DNA of 64,000 bases, taken from assembly GCA_903813345.2 (NCBI GenBank), contig CAIIXF020000012.1, forward strand, positions 6,471,615 to 6,535,614, written 5' to 3'. Positions 1 to 11,600 of the stretch are shown piece by piece. Position 1 is the stretch's first letter. Each line of letters begins with the position of its first letter. The position numbers and the translations under genes are program-made. This stretch comes from Owenia fusiformis. Taxonomy: Eukaryota > Annelida > Polychaeta > Sabellida > Oweniidae. The notes under the pieces were generated by a model. The model was not told the origin of the DNA. It made no database searches and saw only the letters and a list, made by a program, of their open reading frames with translations.

Positions 1-295
1 ATTTATGATATATAACTAGTAGCCCGGACAGAATTGTTCAAGGGTCACCTTTTCTTTAATAACTTTTTTAATTTTTAGTTTTATCAAAAACATATTAGAA
101 AACTAGTGTACAATTCTGACATGCAAGATATTATTGAAAGATCATCTCTTGATTTATGATATTATTGGCGTTCATAGTATGAGTGACGCAAATGCACAAT
201 TCATTATTTTGTCTCATATTTGTTTAAAAAATGGCAACATGTTTTATAAAATAGATTGCTGCATCAACTATAAATAAGTACACAATATAACTTAC

Positions 296-409
296 CACAC
301 AATTTCTCAGTGCACCCAACGTTTCCTCTTCTACACGTACACGTGTTGCATCCATCAGATGACGGGAATGAGCTTCCTTCCGCATAGAATCGTCCATTGT
401 ACCTACAGC
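296..409 (-). CDS. Gene M exon 9: VWC/pacifastin-like cysteine module
   Basis: A 114-nt phase 1-1 exon. It reads GCRYNGRFYAEG, then DGCNTCTCRRG and CTEKLC. The CNxCxC...CTxxxC arrangement matches both the pacifastin motif and the N-terminal half of VWC domains common in invertebrate extracellular proteins. A GTAAGT donor follows, so another exon lies outside the window. Confidence 0.8.
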
Positions 410-3400
410 CTGAAGACATGTACAATAATACATTATAAAAAATATTCCCCCGTTTCGTTCAATAAGTTCTTGGCTAGACTAGTAATTGGTATCTTATTTA
501 AGAAATGAATCATTGTCACAGTTTGTTATAGTCTGTGACAAAAATTAAATTCTAAAATAAACTTTTCCAATGTGTTACTCTTCCAATCTGACGTGCTCAG
601 ATCACTGAATATGCCATTATATCAGAGCATTTGTCGGGTGAAACAGAACGATGCTATGAGTATCAAAATGTTTATGAGCTAATAACTTATGATTCTGTGT
701 TATCTCTTTTGACAAAAAAACAGTATTATGTCCTACCACAAGGAGGGTTGTCACAGTTCATATATCCTGTTTCAATAGATGCACCCGGGCATCCTGAACC
801 CCCTTGTACTTTAAGTTTTGATCGTGTTCTACTTTTGTATCTCCTTCCACTGCCGCAACTTGTAGAACATTGTCGATATTGCCAAGGCGTCCATGCGCTC
901 CATTTGCAGCCTCAATAAATAGATACTCTTAGATGTATTCAACGTATCAAAGTATGTCAATTTTTCTTTCTACATAATTCTTTTCGAACAAGAAATGTAG
1001 TATTTTTATGTATCAATGTTTATGTTCAATAAGTATTGCTAATTTTGTAATAACTTTTGTTATCTTGCTTTTTTCTTCATGAAACTTGCACAACCCAAGG
1101 AGCACATATTTGACCTTATCCTATCTAAATTATCGGACAACCAACTTAGTATTGACAAAGTTATGGTTACTATAGTAACTATTGTGACGAGTACGCGGGG
1201 CAACCTTAAGGGTATACACGATAATTTATTGTTATACATCAAATAAACATTTTGATTAATAAAAACTGCTCATATGGTCAAATCTTGATGTTGTCAGTTT
1301 GAATTGTATGACAATACGTAAGTACATTAATTATCAAAGGAGTAGATGATAGTCGCATGATGATGTCATACCCCCTTGAAACAAAATGGCTGATAGAAAG
1401 GCTGTCCTGCCAAGCAATATCGACCTATAGGTTCCACCAGAATAATGGCCTGCTCACAGATCCTCTATTGTCCATTATACAATAACAGAGCTTGGGATGG
1501 AAGCACGGCCCCACGCAGCATATTCCCCAGATAATGTCCCACTTGATTTTGCTGTATTCGCCCCAGTGAAAAGAAATCTGAGAGGAATATCACACCGGAA
1601 TCTCAATCAACTGATGTCTGCAGTGAACAACTCCCTAGCCACACTGTAAGGGTGGCTTCAAAAATGTTTACCACGAGTGGGTCCCCAGACAGCAACTGTG
1701 CATTGATGCTGAGGGTGCCTATTTTGAGCACCTTATGAGGTGAAAATGAATCATGATGTGACTCTGGAATAGATTATTTGTAACTGCACTGAATATCCCA
1801 AGAGTATTACATGATACTGCTTTCAATACTCAAAATGTCGTCCAAAGTGACGTCAGAACTTTGCCCCGCATGTCCATGACATTGGTAACCTTAGCAACCA
1901 TAACTTTACAAATACAAGTTAAATTGACTTGACATTTTTATAGGTCAAAGTCAGATATATGTACCTTATGTTGTGAAAGTTACATGAAGAAAATGCAAAC
2001 AGAACAAAAGTTATAGCAAAATTAGCAATACTTATTGAACGCCCTGTAATAGTGTGATCTTTTTCAAAATGTCTATATACTGTAATATCAAACACACATA
2101 TTATACCATCTATTTACAATCCTCAAGTCCAAACACAAATTAGACCTTACTTTGCTTTATAATATTCAAAATATTCTTCTCGTTCAAGTTATGTATACAA
2201 GTACGGGAGAGTTCCGATGCACAGAAACCAACACGTGTATGTGACAAAGACGTGTATGTGAGTACACTCACCATAGCGCGATGGGTTGCTACACGTGAAA
2301 GTTCTATCTTCATAAGATTTTCCAATACAATATCGAGAGCCTCCGTAGGGTACTTGTTGTTTTGTTCGTGTACGTCGTTTAACAATAGTTCCACTGCCAC
2401 AAGTCACGGTACATGATGAGTATGTAGACCAAGGTCCAAATTCACTCCACTTACAACCAACTAGCGTCATGCAATATTCAGGTAATTCAATTTAAAAACG
2501 TTTATATATATTTGGTAATGATCATTAGGAAATTCAACGCAATACAATGTTATTGTGGTATTGGAATTTTAAAACGATTGCTTAGTGAAATGAATGAACT
2601 GGGTTGACATTAGGCACGGTTTTCTTGTTAGATTATCATTTGGCGTTATGTTGAAATTAGTTTCTCCGTGACCAATTGTTCTCTAAAGTGTTTCTTTGTA
2701 ATGCAAGTTTAATTATTTGTTTTTCCCAGTTTGTCCAGTGTTTTCATATTTCTGAAAAAAGTTTCGTTTTCCTCTTTATTTTTCCTTCTTTTAATGCCAT
2801 TTTCATACTGATACAAATACAATATATTCACCTGGACAAGGAGGTAGGTCACAGTCGATCAATTCAGTTTCAATAGAATCTCCCAGGCATCCTGGACCTC
2901 CTGTTCGTGTTCTACTTTTATATCTCTTTCCGGATCCGCATGTCGTAGAACATCGTTGGTATTGCCACTGGCCCCATTCACCCCATTTGCAACCTAGTTG
3001 ACATATATACGTCTTGTTAATTAACTAGACTCGAGATGCGGCATATTACATTGAATCTTCATTTGCACGCACTTAGCAAATGTTTGAGTTTTGCCTTGGT
3101 AAATTAATTAGTAGTTCGAAACCGGACAATTCGCATAAAATGGTTTTGTAACATTCTAATGTATAAACTATACATCATCTTTGGAAATGAAATGATTGCA
3201 AACATAACAAATCAAGCCCAAATTCCATACCCCCTGGCTGTTTTTGGTCGAGTTTTTGGTTGATATATTTAGTATTTACAGCCTCTTTAACTTTAATTTG
3301 CAAACAAATAGTGACTTGGCAATCAGATTCCAAAAACAAACAAAATTATTAGTATATACACACAGGCACCCTCTCCGTCTTTAACACAACAGCAGGAATT

Positions 3401-5935
3401 CCACGAAAATATCTTGAACGTTTCACCATTTGGGCACGATTTCGTGATCTCAATGCCATCAGAGATCTTCTCGCATTTGTAAAGATGGTTTTGATACGGC
3501 TGGTGCCAGATACCATTGACACAGCACCATGGCGGATAGAACCCATATCGTCGATTACTCCTTTGTGGACATCCTTAGAAGAATATGAAATTACACCACA
3601 TGCATTGATAGATCTAGTCAGATACATATTTCCTAATTTCAGTTTCTAAAAAATATTTTTCCTATTTGGACAATATTTTGAATGGTATTGGTAGTTATAT
3701 TTGGAATCTATTTTTTATGACCATTATCTAGGTTAACGTGAACGTTGTCCGAAAATATTCTGTCTGTTCTTAGACTTTAAAGAGGAATTCATTCATAACT
3801 TGTGCTCCCTTCAATTGACTTTTTGTAAAGTTTTGATTGAAGGACATAATTACCTCCTTGTACAGTGCAGGATTTTGTATTACAAATCACAGTTTCTGTT
3901 TGTACGTTGCTCCCTGTACATGTTCCATAACTGGCAGGTAGCTTTTTGCGTATACGAGTTCTGCGCGATAAGCCAGATCCACACTGTTTTGAACACTCCC
4001 CAGCCTTCCATCGTCCCCAAGAGCCCCAGCGGCATCCTGATATTATATCAAATCATATCATATCATTTAATATCATGTGTTATATTGTATTAAAATATAC
4101 ATTTCAAATTCGAAATGCCATCATCCGTTTTAATTACTGACATGAAACATGGGATCAAAACACTTATTTATGCACAAGCACTGAAAGGTGTTTACCATGG
4201 GCTTTATCATCAATACATACATGGACTATTATAATCTATACAAACCCTTTGGAATTTTGACCAAAATTTTTTTCATACATTGGGTCAGTGTGGTTTTTGT
4301 AGGTGGCGAACTGGCTATACAAGTATCCCAAATCGCATCTTCCGCACGATAATTCTACAAGAAACAATGTAAAGTCATATGAAAGATGTGACAAACTCTA
4401 TAGCCTAGTAGTCAGAGCAAAGTTTGAAAAACACTCTTAAGGTCCATATGCAGTATGGCAAGTGATTTTAGACGGTCATATCTTTCACCATGAGGACTTT
4501 CTTGGCATAAATGCAGTGGTTTTTATTAAAACAATATGTTTTCTTTCAAGGGAAGTCCCCATGATGATAAAAGCATCAATCAAACAATACGAAAAAGGAT
4601 AAATAGGCAGCCCACATCAACATTTTTTTTCAAAATTTTGAACTTATTTGCTGAAAAAAGGATCTTCTTTTTATGATTTTTATTGATAACATTATTCAAC
4701 GAGGGGTCTAAAACATCTTCAAAAGTAGAATGGTATTGAAAGTCTAGTTTTTAAGATCAATTTTCAATGATCAAAATCATGCTGAAAACAATGGATAGCA
4801 TGAGTTTTCCCTATGGGAAAATGATAACGTGGGAAATATGGTTTTTAACTTTTTCACATTTCAATACCCATCCCTTTTCAGAAAATAAGCTTTACATTTT
4901 TTAAAAAAGTGACACGGTGGGGTCCTAATCCATAATTTCACAGAGAGGTTGATTAATATTTTACTATCATGGGGACTTCACTTTAAAGAAAACATATTGT
5001 TTTAATAAAAACCATACTAGGTGACTGTATTTATACCCAGAAAGTACTCATGGTGAAAGATATGACTGTCTAAAATCACTTGCTATACTGTACATGGACC
5101 TTTGCTACAATTTGCTCGACCTCGTTCGCTTTCGCTTCTTAAAATAGAGCTTAATCGTAATAGCTCAATTAACATTATGCAACAATTTAAAACTCCCAAC
5201 AAAAACTGCAGTATAAAAGTTATAAAAAAAGTCGATTAAAACACTTAAGTTAGAAATATAAAAGTTGGTCCTTACTGATTTTATTTTGCAAATCCGATTA
5301 CAGCCTCTTATTCTGTACTTTTTGCATACGGCCTTGCATTTTTTGTAGGATCCTGGTCCATTTTGTCCGGATCCCGTAACTGAAAAGTAGTAGGATAGAG
5401 ATAACCTGTCATAAAAATATAGGTGACTTTTAAATGATGTGACCAAATAATTATACGCTGTTCGGAGTAAAAGTCGCCATAGCAATTGTAACGAAAGCAT
5501 ATATGGAGAATTCTTGAATAACATTTTAGTTCAATGTTCTGCAGATATAAATTCAATTTCAATTGACAACGACGTTCTTCTACTAAAAGTTACTATATTT
5601 CATCATATCTTTCAAGGCCCCGCTTCTAACATGAGCTTATTGCTCGCGAAATAAGCGTGAACTTGCTCGCGATATACGGGGCCTGGATAGTCACCGTGTT
5701 ATATGTACAATCCCAAAATATATATAATTTGTCGTAACATAGAGTAAGAATTCAATATCAAAAGTAAAGATAGATGATCGAGTGAAATCAAAACTGGGTG
5801 TGAGTGCACAATCCAAGAAAGGCACAAACCAGAACTGAAGAACATCGATATTTAATTGTAAATATAAAGTGGCGTTGACTTACCGAATTCGCAGGATAAA
5901 AGTATAACTAAAGTTAAACTTAGTGTGATATGCAT
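296..5935 (-). CDS. Gene M: secreted multi-TSR protein, 5' nine exons (partial)
   Basis: This is a spliced gene reading right to left. Exons in order are 5935-5884, 5379-5276, 4354-4246, 4036-3854, 3573-3370, 2993-2832, 2460-2272, 910-737 and 409-296; the last ends in phase 1 at a GTAAGT donor, so the gene continues beyond position 1. The joined reading has 430 codons in this window. The order is signal peptide, H1 and H2 hairpin modules, TSR, E module, three TSRs and a VWC/pacifastin-like module. All junctions are GT-AG and phases match at every join, which is the main evidence for the model. The product should be secreted and extracellular; the molecular role is not known. The exon order matches genes P1 and P2, so it is a paralogue. 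It has a single TSR+E pair where P1 has six. A mariner relic and a foldback lie in its introns. Confidence 0.85.
737..910 (-). CDS. Gene M exon 8: TSR domain
   Basis: A 174-nt phase 1-1 exon encoding GCKWSAWTPW, CSTSCGSGRR, SRTRSK, GCPGASIE and CDNPPC. It closely resembles exon 6, suggesting duplication of a TSR exon. Confidence 0.9.
1018..2046. mobile_element. Degraded mariner-family DNA transposon
   Basis: The right end at 2046 reads, on the minus strand, CAGGGCGTTCAATAAGTATT; the left end near 1020 carries the same GTTCAATAAGTATTGCTAAT, with its first bases mutated. Subterminal arms also match, including a GGTTACTATAGTAAC-like motif. Inside, near 1520-1745, are translated fragments of a mariner transposase C terminus (AYSPDN.PLDFAVF, then VYHEWVPRQQLCIDAEGAYF in another frame), so it is an inactivated copy. 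It lies in the intron between gene M exons 7 and 8. Confidence 0.75.
2272..2460 (-). CDS. Gene M exon 7: TSR domain
   Basis: A 189-nt phase 1-1 exon starting VGCKWSEFGPW, then CTVTCGSG, RRTRTKQQ, CIGKSYEDRTFTC. The middle Trp of the WxxWxxW ladder is Phe. A strong GTGAGT donor follows. Confidence 0.9.
2832..2993 (-). CDS. Gene M exon 6: TSR domain
   Basis: A 162-nt phase 1-1 exon. It encodes GCKWGEWGQW, CSTTCGSGKR, SRTRTGG, GCLGDSIE and CDLPPC, a complete classical TSR with Trp/Arg ladder. Confidence 0.9.
3370..3573 (-). CDS. Gene M exon 5: E cysteine module
   Basis: A 204-nt phase 1-1 exon. It shares CP....YG..P..CC..G.W..P and a C-terminal F.I..WN.C.C with the six E exons of P1. It differs in having extra cysteines, including CCC near the end. 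I do not recognise the family; the CC pair and terminal CxC recall VWC-like knots but the spacing is different. Confidence 0.75.
3854..4036 (-). CDS. Gene M exon 4: TSR (thrombospondin type-1) domain
   Basis: A 183-nt phase 1-1 exon. It begins GCRWGSWGRW, giving the WxxWxxW ladder of TSRs, then CSKQCGSG (O-fucosylation-type CxxxCG motif) and alternating Arg residues (RRTRIRKK). Six cysteines follow the group-1-like TSR pattern. Confidence 0.88.
4246..4354 (-). CDS. Gene M exon 3: H2 module with a reduced cysteine set
   Basis: Phase 0 in, phase 1 out, 109 nt. It aligns with P1 11260-11365 and P2 50788-50902 around W..C....C.KK. The first and fourth cysteines of the CX3C...CX3C pattern are both Ile here (IWDTC and CMKKI). 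The donor GTTTGT is weak but in the right phase. Confidence 0.72.
4440..5101. repeat. Foldback (inverted-repeat) element in gene M intron 2
   Basis: The arms 4440-4590 and about 4950-5101 are imperfect reverse complements, starting with GGTCCATATGCAGTATGGCA and ending with its counterpart TATACTGTACATGGACC. No coding capacity is seen; it is probably a MITE-like nonautonomous element. Confidence 0.7.
5276..5379 (-). CDS. Gene M exon 2: H1 cysteine-hairpin module
   Basis: Phase 1 in, phase 0 out, 104 nt. It encodes a Gly/Ser-rich lead and then CKAVC-x7-CNRIC, a CX3C-X7-CX3C pattern rich in Lys and Arg. The same spacing is in P1 exon 2 and P2 exon 2. CX3C...CX3C is the signature of alpha-hairpinin-type helical hairpins (known family); assignment here rests on pattern only. 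Confidence 0.8.
5884..5935 (-). CDS. Gene M exon 1: signal peptide
   Basis: The ATG is at 5935-5933 and encodes MHITLSLTLVILLSCEF, a short hydrophobic signal peptide. The exon stops in phase 1 at a GTAAG donor. Its coding length is 52 nt, the same as the first exons of P1 and P2. A TATA-like sequence lies 76 nt upstream. The start is chosen because the phase fits exon 2 exactly. Confidence 0.85.
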
Positions 5936-8593
5936 TTTCCTTTGACTACAAACGCTTCATAGCCAAGTTTACTGAAACTCTTGCCGCAATGAATTTTTGT
6001 ATTCCCTCTATATTTATATTCTCACTTGTGTACAAATGTCTAATACATTCATAAACGCAATCAAGCTATTGAATGACTTTTTAGATGAAACACATTTTTA
6101 TTGAATTAAAAAAATACAATGCCATCAAAAACAAAGAACTGGATTCGTAGGGTTCATTCATTTGGAATTCTAAAAAGCTATTGCAATGTAAAGTAAATAC
6201 AGCATGCTTAATTGCTTTTTCGTGATAATGACCTACCCTCTAGACTGATAATGATAACAAAAATGAATAAATGTAAAAAAAGCTATAAAACATGATATTG
6301 TTATTTTTGAACAAAGCAATACTACGAGTCTCCATGTTTAATTTGCAGTATCTACGCACGTTAAGCATATTATCCACAAGCTTTAGAATTTGTATTTTCA
6401 TTGTGCGATATTTGTATTGTGTTTTAATTAGCGAGGTGTATATTCAGTTTTCACCAGTTTTAATCATTACCTTCTCTTTTGTGTCATTTATGGTATGAAC
6501 GAGTATATTTTACATAGTCTATGAATCATATATAGTCCATTATTTTATTGATAAATGGATAGGCGTTTGTCTTTGCTGGACAATAAATGTTATATTATAT
6601 CAGGGGTCTCCGATCCGAAAAAGAATTGTTAATTATACTGAAGTATACGTTTTATATTATCATACGCGTCAAATCTGTTCTGAGAAAAGAGCCAAGTGCA
6701 CAACAGTATTAAAATGCGCAAGTGAAATTGAGAAAGAGTACACATTTTACCACAGGAGATGTACCAACTTAATAGGGTTAACAGTTAAACGCGTGGGGTA
6801 AACGCGCAGAAACATTTACCTGAAGCGAAATACAACGTTACTGTTACAACCGTTACATGTATATTTCGAAAATGACAATTATCATTCTTATTCATAGCAC
6901 TGCTTTATATTCTTTCAGAGTTTGAATGGGCGGTCCTTTGGATCTAGCCAATCCACCAATCATAATAATTCACAGATTTAGTTCATTATAATAATCAACT
7001 TTGTAGATTGCCTTCCCTTAAAGGGATACATATTAACATACATATTATAACTGTTACCGCGCGTCACACCGTACAATACAGAGTTTTTGTAGGTTTAACC
7101 ATGAAATTCCCTATCACGTTCACTGTATAGGATGTTATTATAGACATTAATTTCTAGATAGACCAGATCTTTTCTGAAACGATGAAAACATTAGTTTGTT
7201 CAAAGGAAGAGGGAAAGTATCGCAACAGATTTCAGACAGTCATATGTTGGATTTTGGCCGTTTTCTCAGAAAACAGGTGTATATGTTAGACCAATGTATT
7301 TTCTCCGGGAAAAGCAATCATAGATGATAAAATAATTCTGACTTTGAGACAAAGATGCAAACAATCCACCCACATGTTTTTCTGAAATGTTGTCCTGATT
7401 TTCAACCCCTTCCACCCCTGCTTTTACAATTTTTTTGCATCAATTTGTTGCGTTTTGACACACAACCAAACCCTTTAAAGGAAAAAGTAATTCCTCCAGG
7501 TGTTTTGAAGATATCCATCATGAATAACTTCATTTTCGGCCCAATAAGCTAAAAGCGAAAATGTAAAATCACAATTTCACAGGTGGAATCCCGGGAATAT
7601 TAAATACACAGTATAGCTTTAATAGTGATAAATTTGCAATTTCTAACAATGAAATAAATCAACAGATATAATGGATGATAAAAATACAAGTATATTGTAT
7701 TGTCATATCTATTTGTCTCATATATCAATCTGAGAAATATTTCACTGGACTGCCAAAACAAGCAGTGCGCTGCAAAAAAATGGACGACAGGAAATAAATT
7801 GATGACATGTGGTTTGAGCCTCCTATCTCAATATCAACACAACTAATGCACATTTTCACAGTTGTTTGATGTTCCCTGGTAAGGAAAGATGATTTACCGA
7901 AATTTTTCAAATGTGTTTCCGTGCTATAAGTATATTCTTTGCAATTTACCAGAATTACTCTCGCTGTATGGTCCAAATGTTGTCTCTAGGGACAATAGCA
8001 CTTATAGCATTTATGGTTCTGTAATATACGTATACATGTGGTGCTCATTTTGATTATGTATTAACTCATGGAGTACATTCGTCGCCAAGAAAAACAGCTT
8101 GAAATATCATGTTACTTTTTTTAGTAATTTTTTTGCTTATTTATTTACTCCAGCGTCACCTTAACCGTGGATTTGTATAAGGCCTTTGAATGAAAGATAA
8201 AAATGTTCTTCATCAAACGAATACTTTATCATATCGAAACTCGTCAATCACAGTCTGAAGCCAGAATATTGTAAACAATAGATGAAAAAAAATTGTCAAC
8301 TAATTGTAGCCGTATTCCAATATATCAAGTCGACCTATATCACAAAATACTATGAATGCATACTTCATCGTACAAAGAAAAAATGTCCTTCATGTCTGTA
8401 TTGCTTTAGAGCATGCCATCCAGTATGTTGTTATCATCCCCATAATTTATCGCATTCCATTTCTAATTGGTATTTTTATGAAACAAAAGTACAGACAGAT
8501 ATACGTGTAGACGTGTATCAATCAAGGTTAAGAGACAAAGCAGTTTTTATTACATGAATATAAGCTCAAGTTCAAGATATCGCACCGTTGGAC
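5936..8593. other. Divergent spacer between gene M and gene P1
   Basis: The two paralogues start head to head here, so both 5' regions lie in this 2.66 kb. Apart from the TATA-like box at 6011-6018 and a weaker TATAAG at 8559-8564, I see AT-rich sequence with no convincing gene, repeat array or TIR element. Confidence 0.5.
6011..6018 (-). promoter_or_regulatory. TATA-like box of gene M
   Basis: On the minus strand this reads TATAAATA, 76 nt upstream of the gene M start codon. The position suits a core promoter with a short 5' UTR. No transcript evidence is available. Confidence 0.4.
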
Positions 8594-8645
8594 ATGCGGT
8601 CGCAGGACAAACTCGTATATGTCCTTTTCACGTTGATGCTTTCAG
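8594..8645 (+). CDS. Gene P1 exon 1: signal peptide
   Basis: ATG at 8594 encodes MRSQDKLVYVLFTLMLS and stops in phase 1 at GGTAAGT. The coding part is 52 nt, the same as in M and P2. The split codon makes Val with exon 2, as in the other two genes. Confidence 0.82.
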
Positions 8646-11600
8646 GTAAGTACATCCAAAGTATATTCATTGTATACACACCCTTTTCTTAATTGCTAGC
8701 ATGCCGATCGCTGATTACAAATATAAAATCACAAGTAATTAACATGCAAAACGCTATCAACTGCCATTTGTTACAGACGCCGACTTCAAACACCAACAAT
8801 ATGTCAACACTTATGATATTGGCATAAAATCAAAAAAGAAGCATTGCACTTCAATTGAGCTGCTTATTAAATAATAACACCGAATCAATCAAACAAATTA
8901 GTTCCATCAACAGTTTGATTTTGAAGTTTGTTTTGTTCAACTGATTTGGCTTTTATTATCATTGTTTTTTTTATCTTGTATACTTTTTACCCATTTCGAC
9001 AACCCTATTGTAATAGTCAATATAAAAAGTTGTATCCCTACGTTTCAGTATCGGTATCGGCTGGAAGAAAAAATAAAGGAATAACATACGCGCCATGCAA
9101 AAAACTATGCAAAAGGATGTCTATGAAAAACTGTGCAAAAAGCTGTAGAGTAAAGAAGGTAAGTCTGATTTTTAACTGTCGTCTATGTAACAATGATTAC
9201 CCAAGGGTTAATCAAGAAGTTTCGCACCATTTGGTCTAAAAATCTTTTATTTCACGAATATGTCATCTTTAGCCTAGAGCACCACTTGTATACATAGGTG
9301 GTTCCACATCATGTAAAGATTAAGCAATTCGTTCAACAAATAACTAAGGTATCTGGTTACCAAGAGAAACGACAACAGAATATGCGAAGCTTGGATACAT
9401 TTCACTTTTAAATTAGAATAAATTGTAGCGCCATTTAAAGTAATTTCATGTTATTAATAGAGAGACTTCGCATTTCACTTACATGTATAGCATGTTTATT
9501 ATTCCCGTATAACGTATAACTTATAACGCGTTTGATTACGTCATCATATATTGTGCAGCTGTATACGTCCATAAGTGTGACATTAGTGAGTTTCAGTAAG
9601 CAATTAGAGAGGATAAGATGCACGGACAACCTAAACGTGAACCTGTATTTATGCGTATGCGTATAGGTTTTTCTAAATGTTCCTTTCGAGCAGTAAAATA
9701 AGCGATTTATTCATCCGTCGACGATGGAGTGTCATTGACCTTTAAGGTGCAGTGGTACTTAACAGGAAATGACAGGAAATGACAAAATAGGAAGTGCTGC
9801 ATTTTTAGACATTTTTTATCAAAGATAAAAGAGCTCTGTTTTGACATCCAGTCAATTCAAATTATAGTTCCACATATCATTTACAGGACAAGGATCACAA
9901 TATCCATGGTCAGAATGACCCTAAACATGATGAAATAACTTTTTCAGCCCGCCCGTTGAAAATGTGACTGAATATAAAAGCTTAAAGTAGCCTCTCAGGA
10001 AAGGTCACTGAACAGAATCTTTTGAATTTTTCTAAAAATGTGCCCAATATATTGCTCTAAATAATACATATTCTTTGAAAATGTGATATCATTCATAGAA
10101 AAAGAAAAAAAGAAAAAATGTATTGAAAGGCGATCTATTTTCTTTTTATGAACGCCATTTTAGTTTCAGACAGTTTTTAAAATTTCGAAGATTGTATCAG
10201 TACAATGTACCCAATAGATTGGGTACATTTTCTGAAAAATTCAAAAAATTCTGTTCAATGACCTTTCCCGAGGGGCTACTTTAAGCTATTATTCAGTCAC
10301 ATTTTCAACGGGCTGAAAAAGTTATTTCATCATGTTTAGGGTCATTCTGACCATGGATATTGCGATCCTGTTCCTGTAAATGATATGTGGAACTATTTGA
10401 ATTGACTGGAGGTCAAAACAGAACTCTGTTATCTTTGTTCAAAAAATGTCTAAAAATTCCACATTTTTGTCTCTTCGTGTTTTGTCATTTGCACCGATTT
10501 TTACACGGCGCCCGGCCGATTGAGTATTTTGTTCAAAATTAAATACAATATTGAACAAAACATTCAATCTGCCGGGCGCCGGCCGATGGATCAAAGCAAA
10601 TGTGACCCAGGCATTACCCACAAGCGAATTATTTTGAGCCATTTGAATGCACACACAACTATTCGACATATATGCTACTTTCAAATTAAGAACATAAATA
10701 AACATACTTTTACTTTTTTAGTCATGTATAAATGGAACAAAACTCACGTTACTGCCAACACGAAAAGCTAAGAGTTTCGCGTCGCAATGGCCGTATAAAA
10801 TGATTGAACCCGTGAAATAAGTACTACATTGTTCTGTAATCTCACCCTTCTCACAATCTCTCGTGTTACAGGTTCAACGCAAGACGGAAACCTAATGCCT
10901 TGGTCACATAGGCTCCGATTTTCACTACGGCGCCCGACCGATGAATATTTTGTTCGGGCATCGTACGGGCGCCGGGCAATGATCGAACCCCATCAGCCGA
11001 CGGCAGAGTTTTATCGCGGAGATAAAAGTTGCCGATATGTTGGTGATTTGCGATTTTTTCTCAACCAAACCCCTATGTACGCATAAATACGGGTTCACGT
11101 TTAGGTTGCCCGTGTATCTTATCTATTATTTTCAAAACGAAAGACGTAATGATCGAGTGTGGTAATGCAAAAATGTATTATAAATATATATATCATAAAT
11201 AAGTAAATTGTTATCATAAGTAAATGACTATATTATGTGTTCCATTCAACTACTGACAGGGATATACAGTTAATGACAAATGTTGGAAATTGTGTCTACA
11301 AGAAGATATACAAGGAGACACTGTTGGACCTGTCTCTTGCCTCAAAAAGTGTCTAATAAAGGCAGGTAAAATAAATGATTTGACATACACTAATTCAGTG
11401 TTTAATTATCGTTATCCTTATTAGTTTTGGCTAATACCTTCAATATTCAGGAGTAGATTATATATGAATGGGTTTTGCGCAGGGAATATAAGTGGAGATA
11501 TTCATATCCAATGAGTGGATTAATATGATATTAAAATATAATAAGCGAATTATGATTTATGAACTCATTTTACATTTAAAGACTCATGTCAATGGACCGA

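Larger units (their letters stand above)
9600..11125. repeat. Composite inverted-repeat block in P1 intron 2
   Basis: Outer arms 9608-9670 and about 11065-11125 are inverted copies (ACAACCTAAACGTGAACC near 9629 and its reverse complement near 11095). Between them lie the 9781-10490 foldback and two GC-rich hairpins at 10504-10585 and 10913-10980 that share CGGCGCCCG.CCGAT. The block looks like nested nonautonomous elements. Confidence 0.6.

Noticed and set aside
8282-8557. 91-codon cysteine-containing frame just upstream of P1
   Set aside because: No signal peptide, no matching splice phase and no similarity to the other modules.
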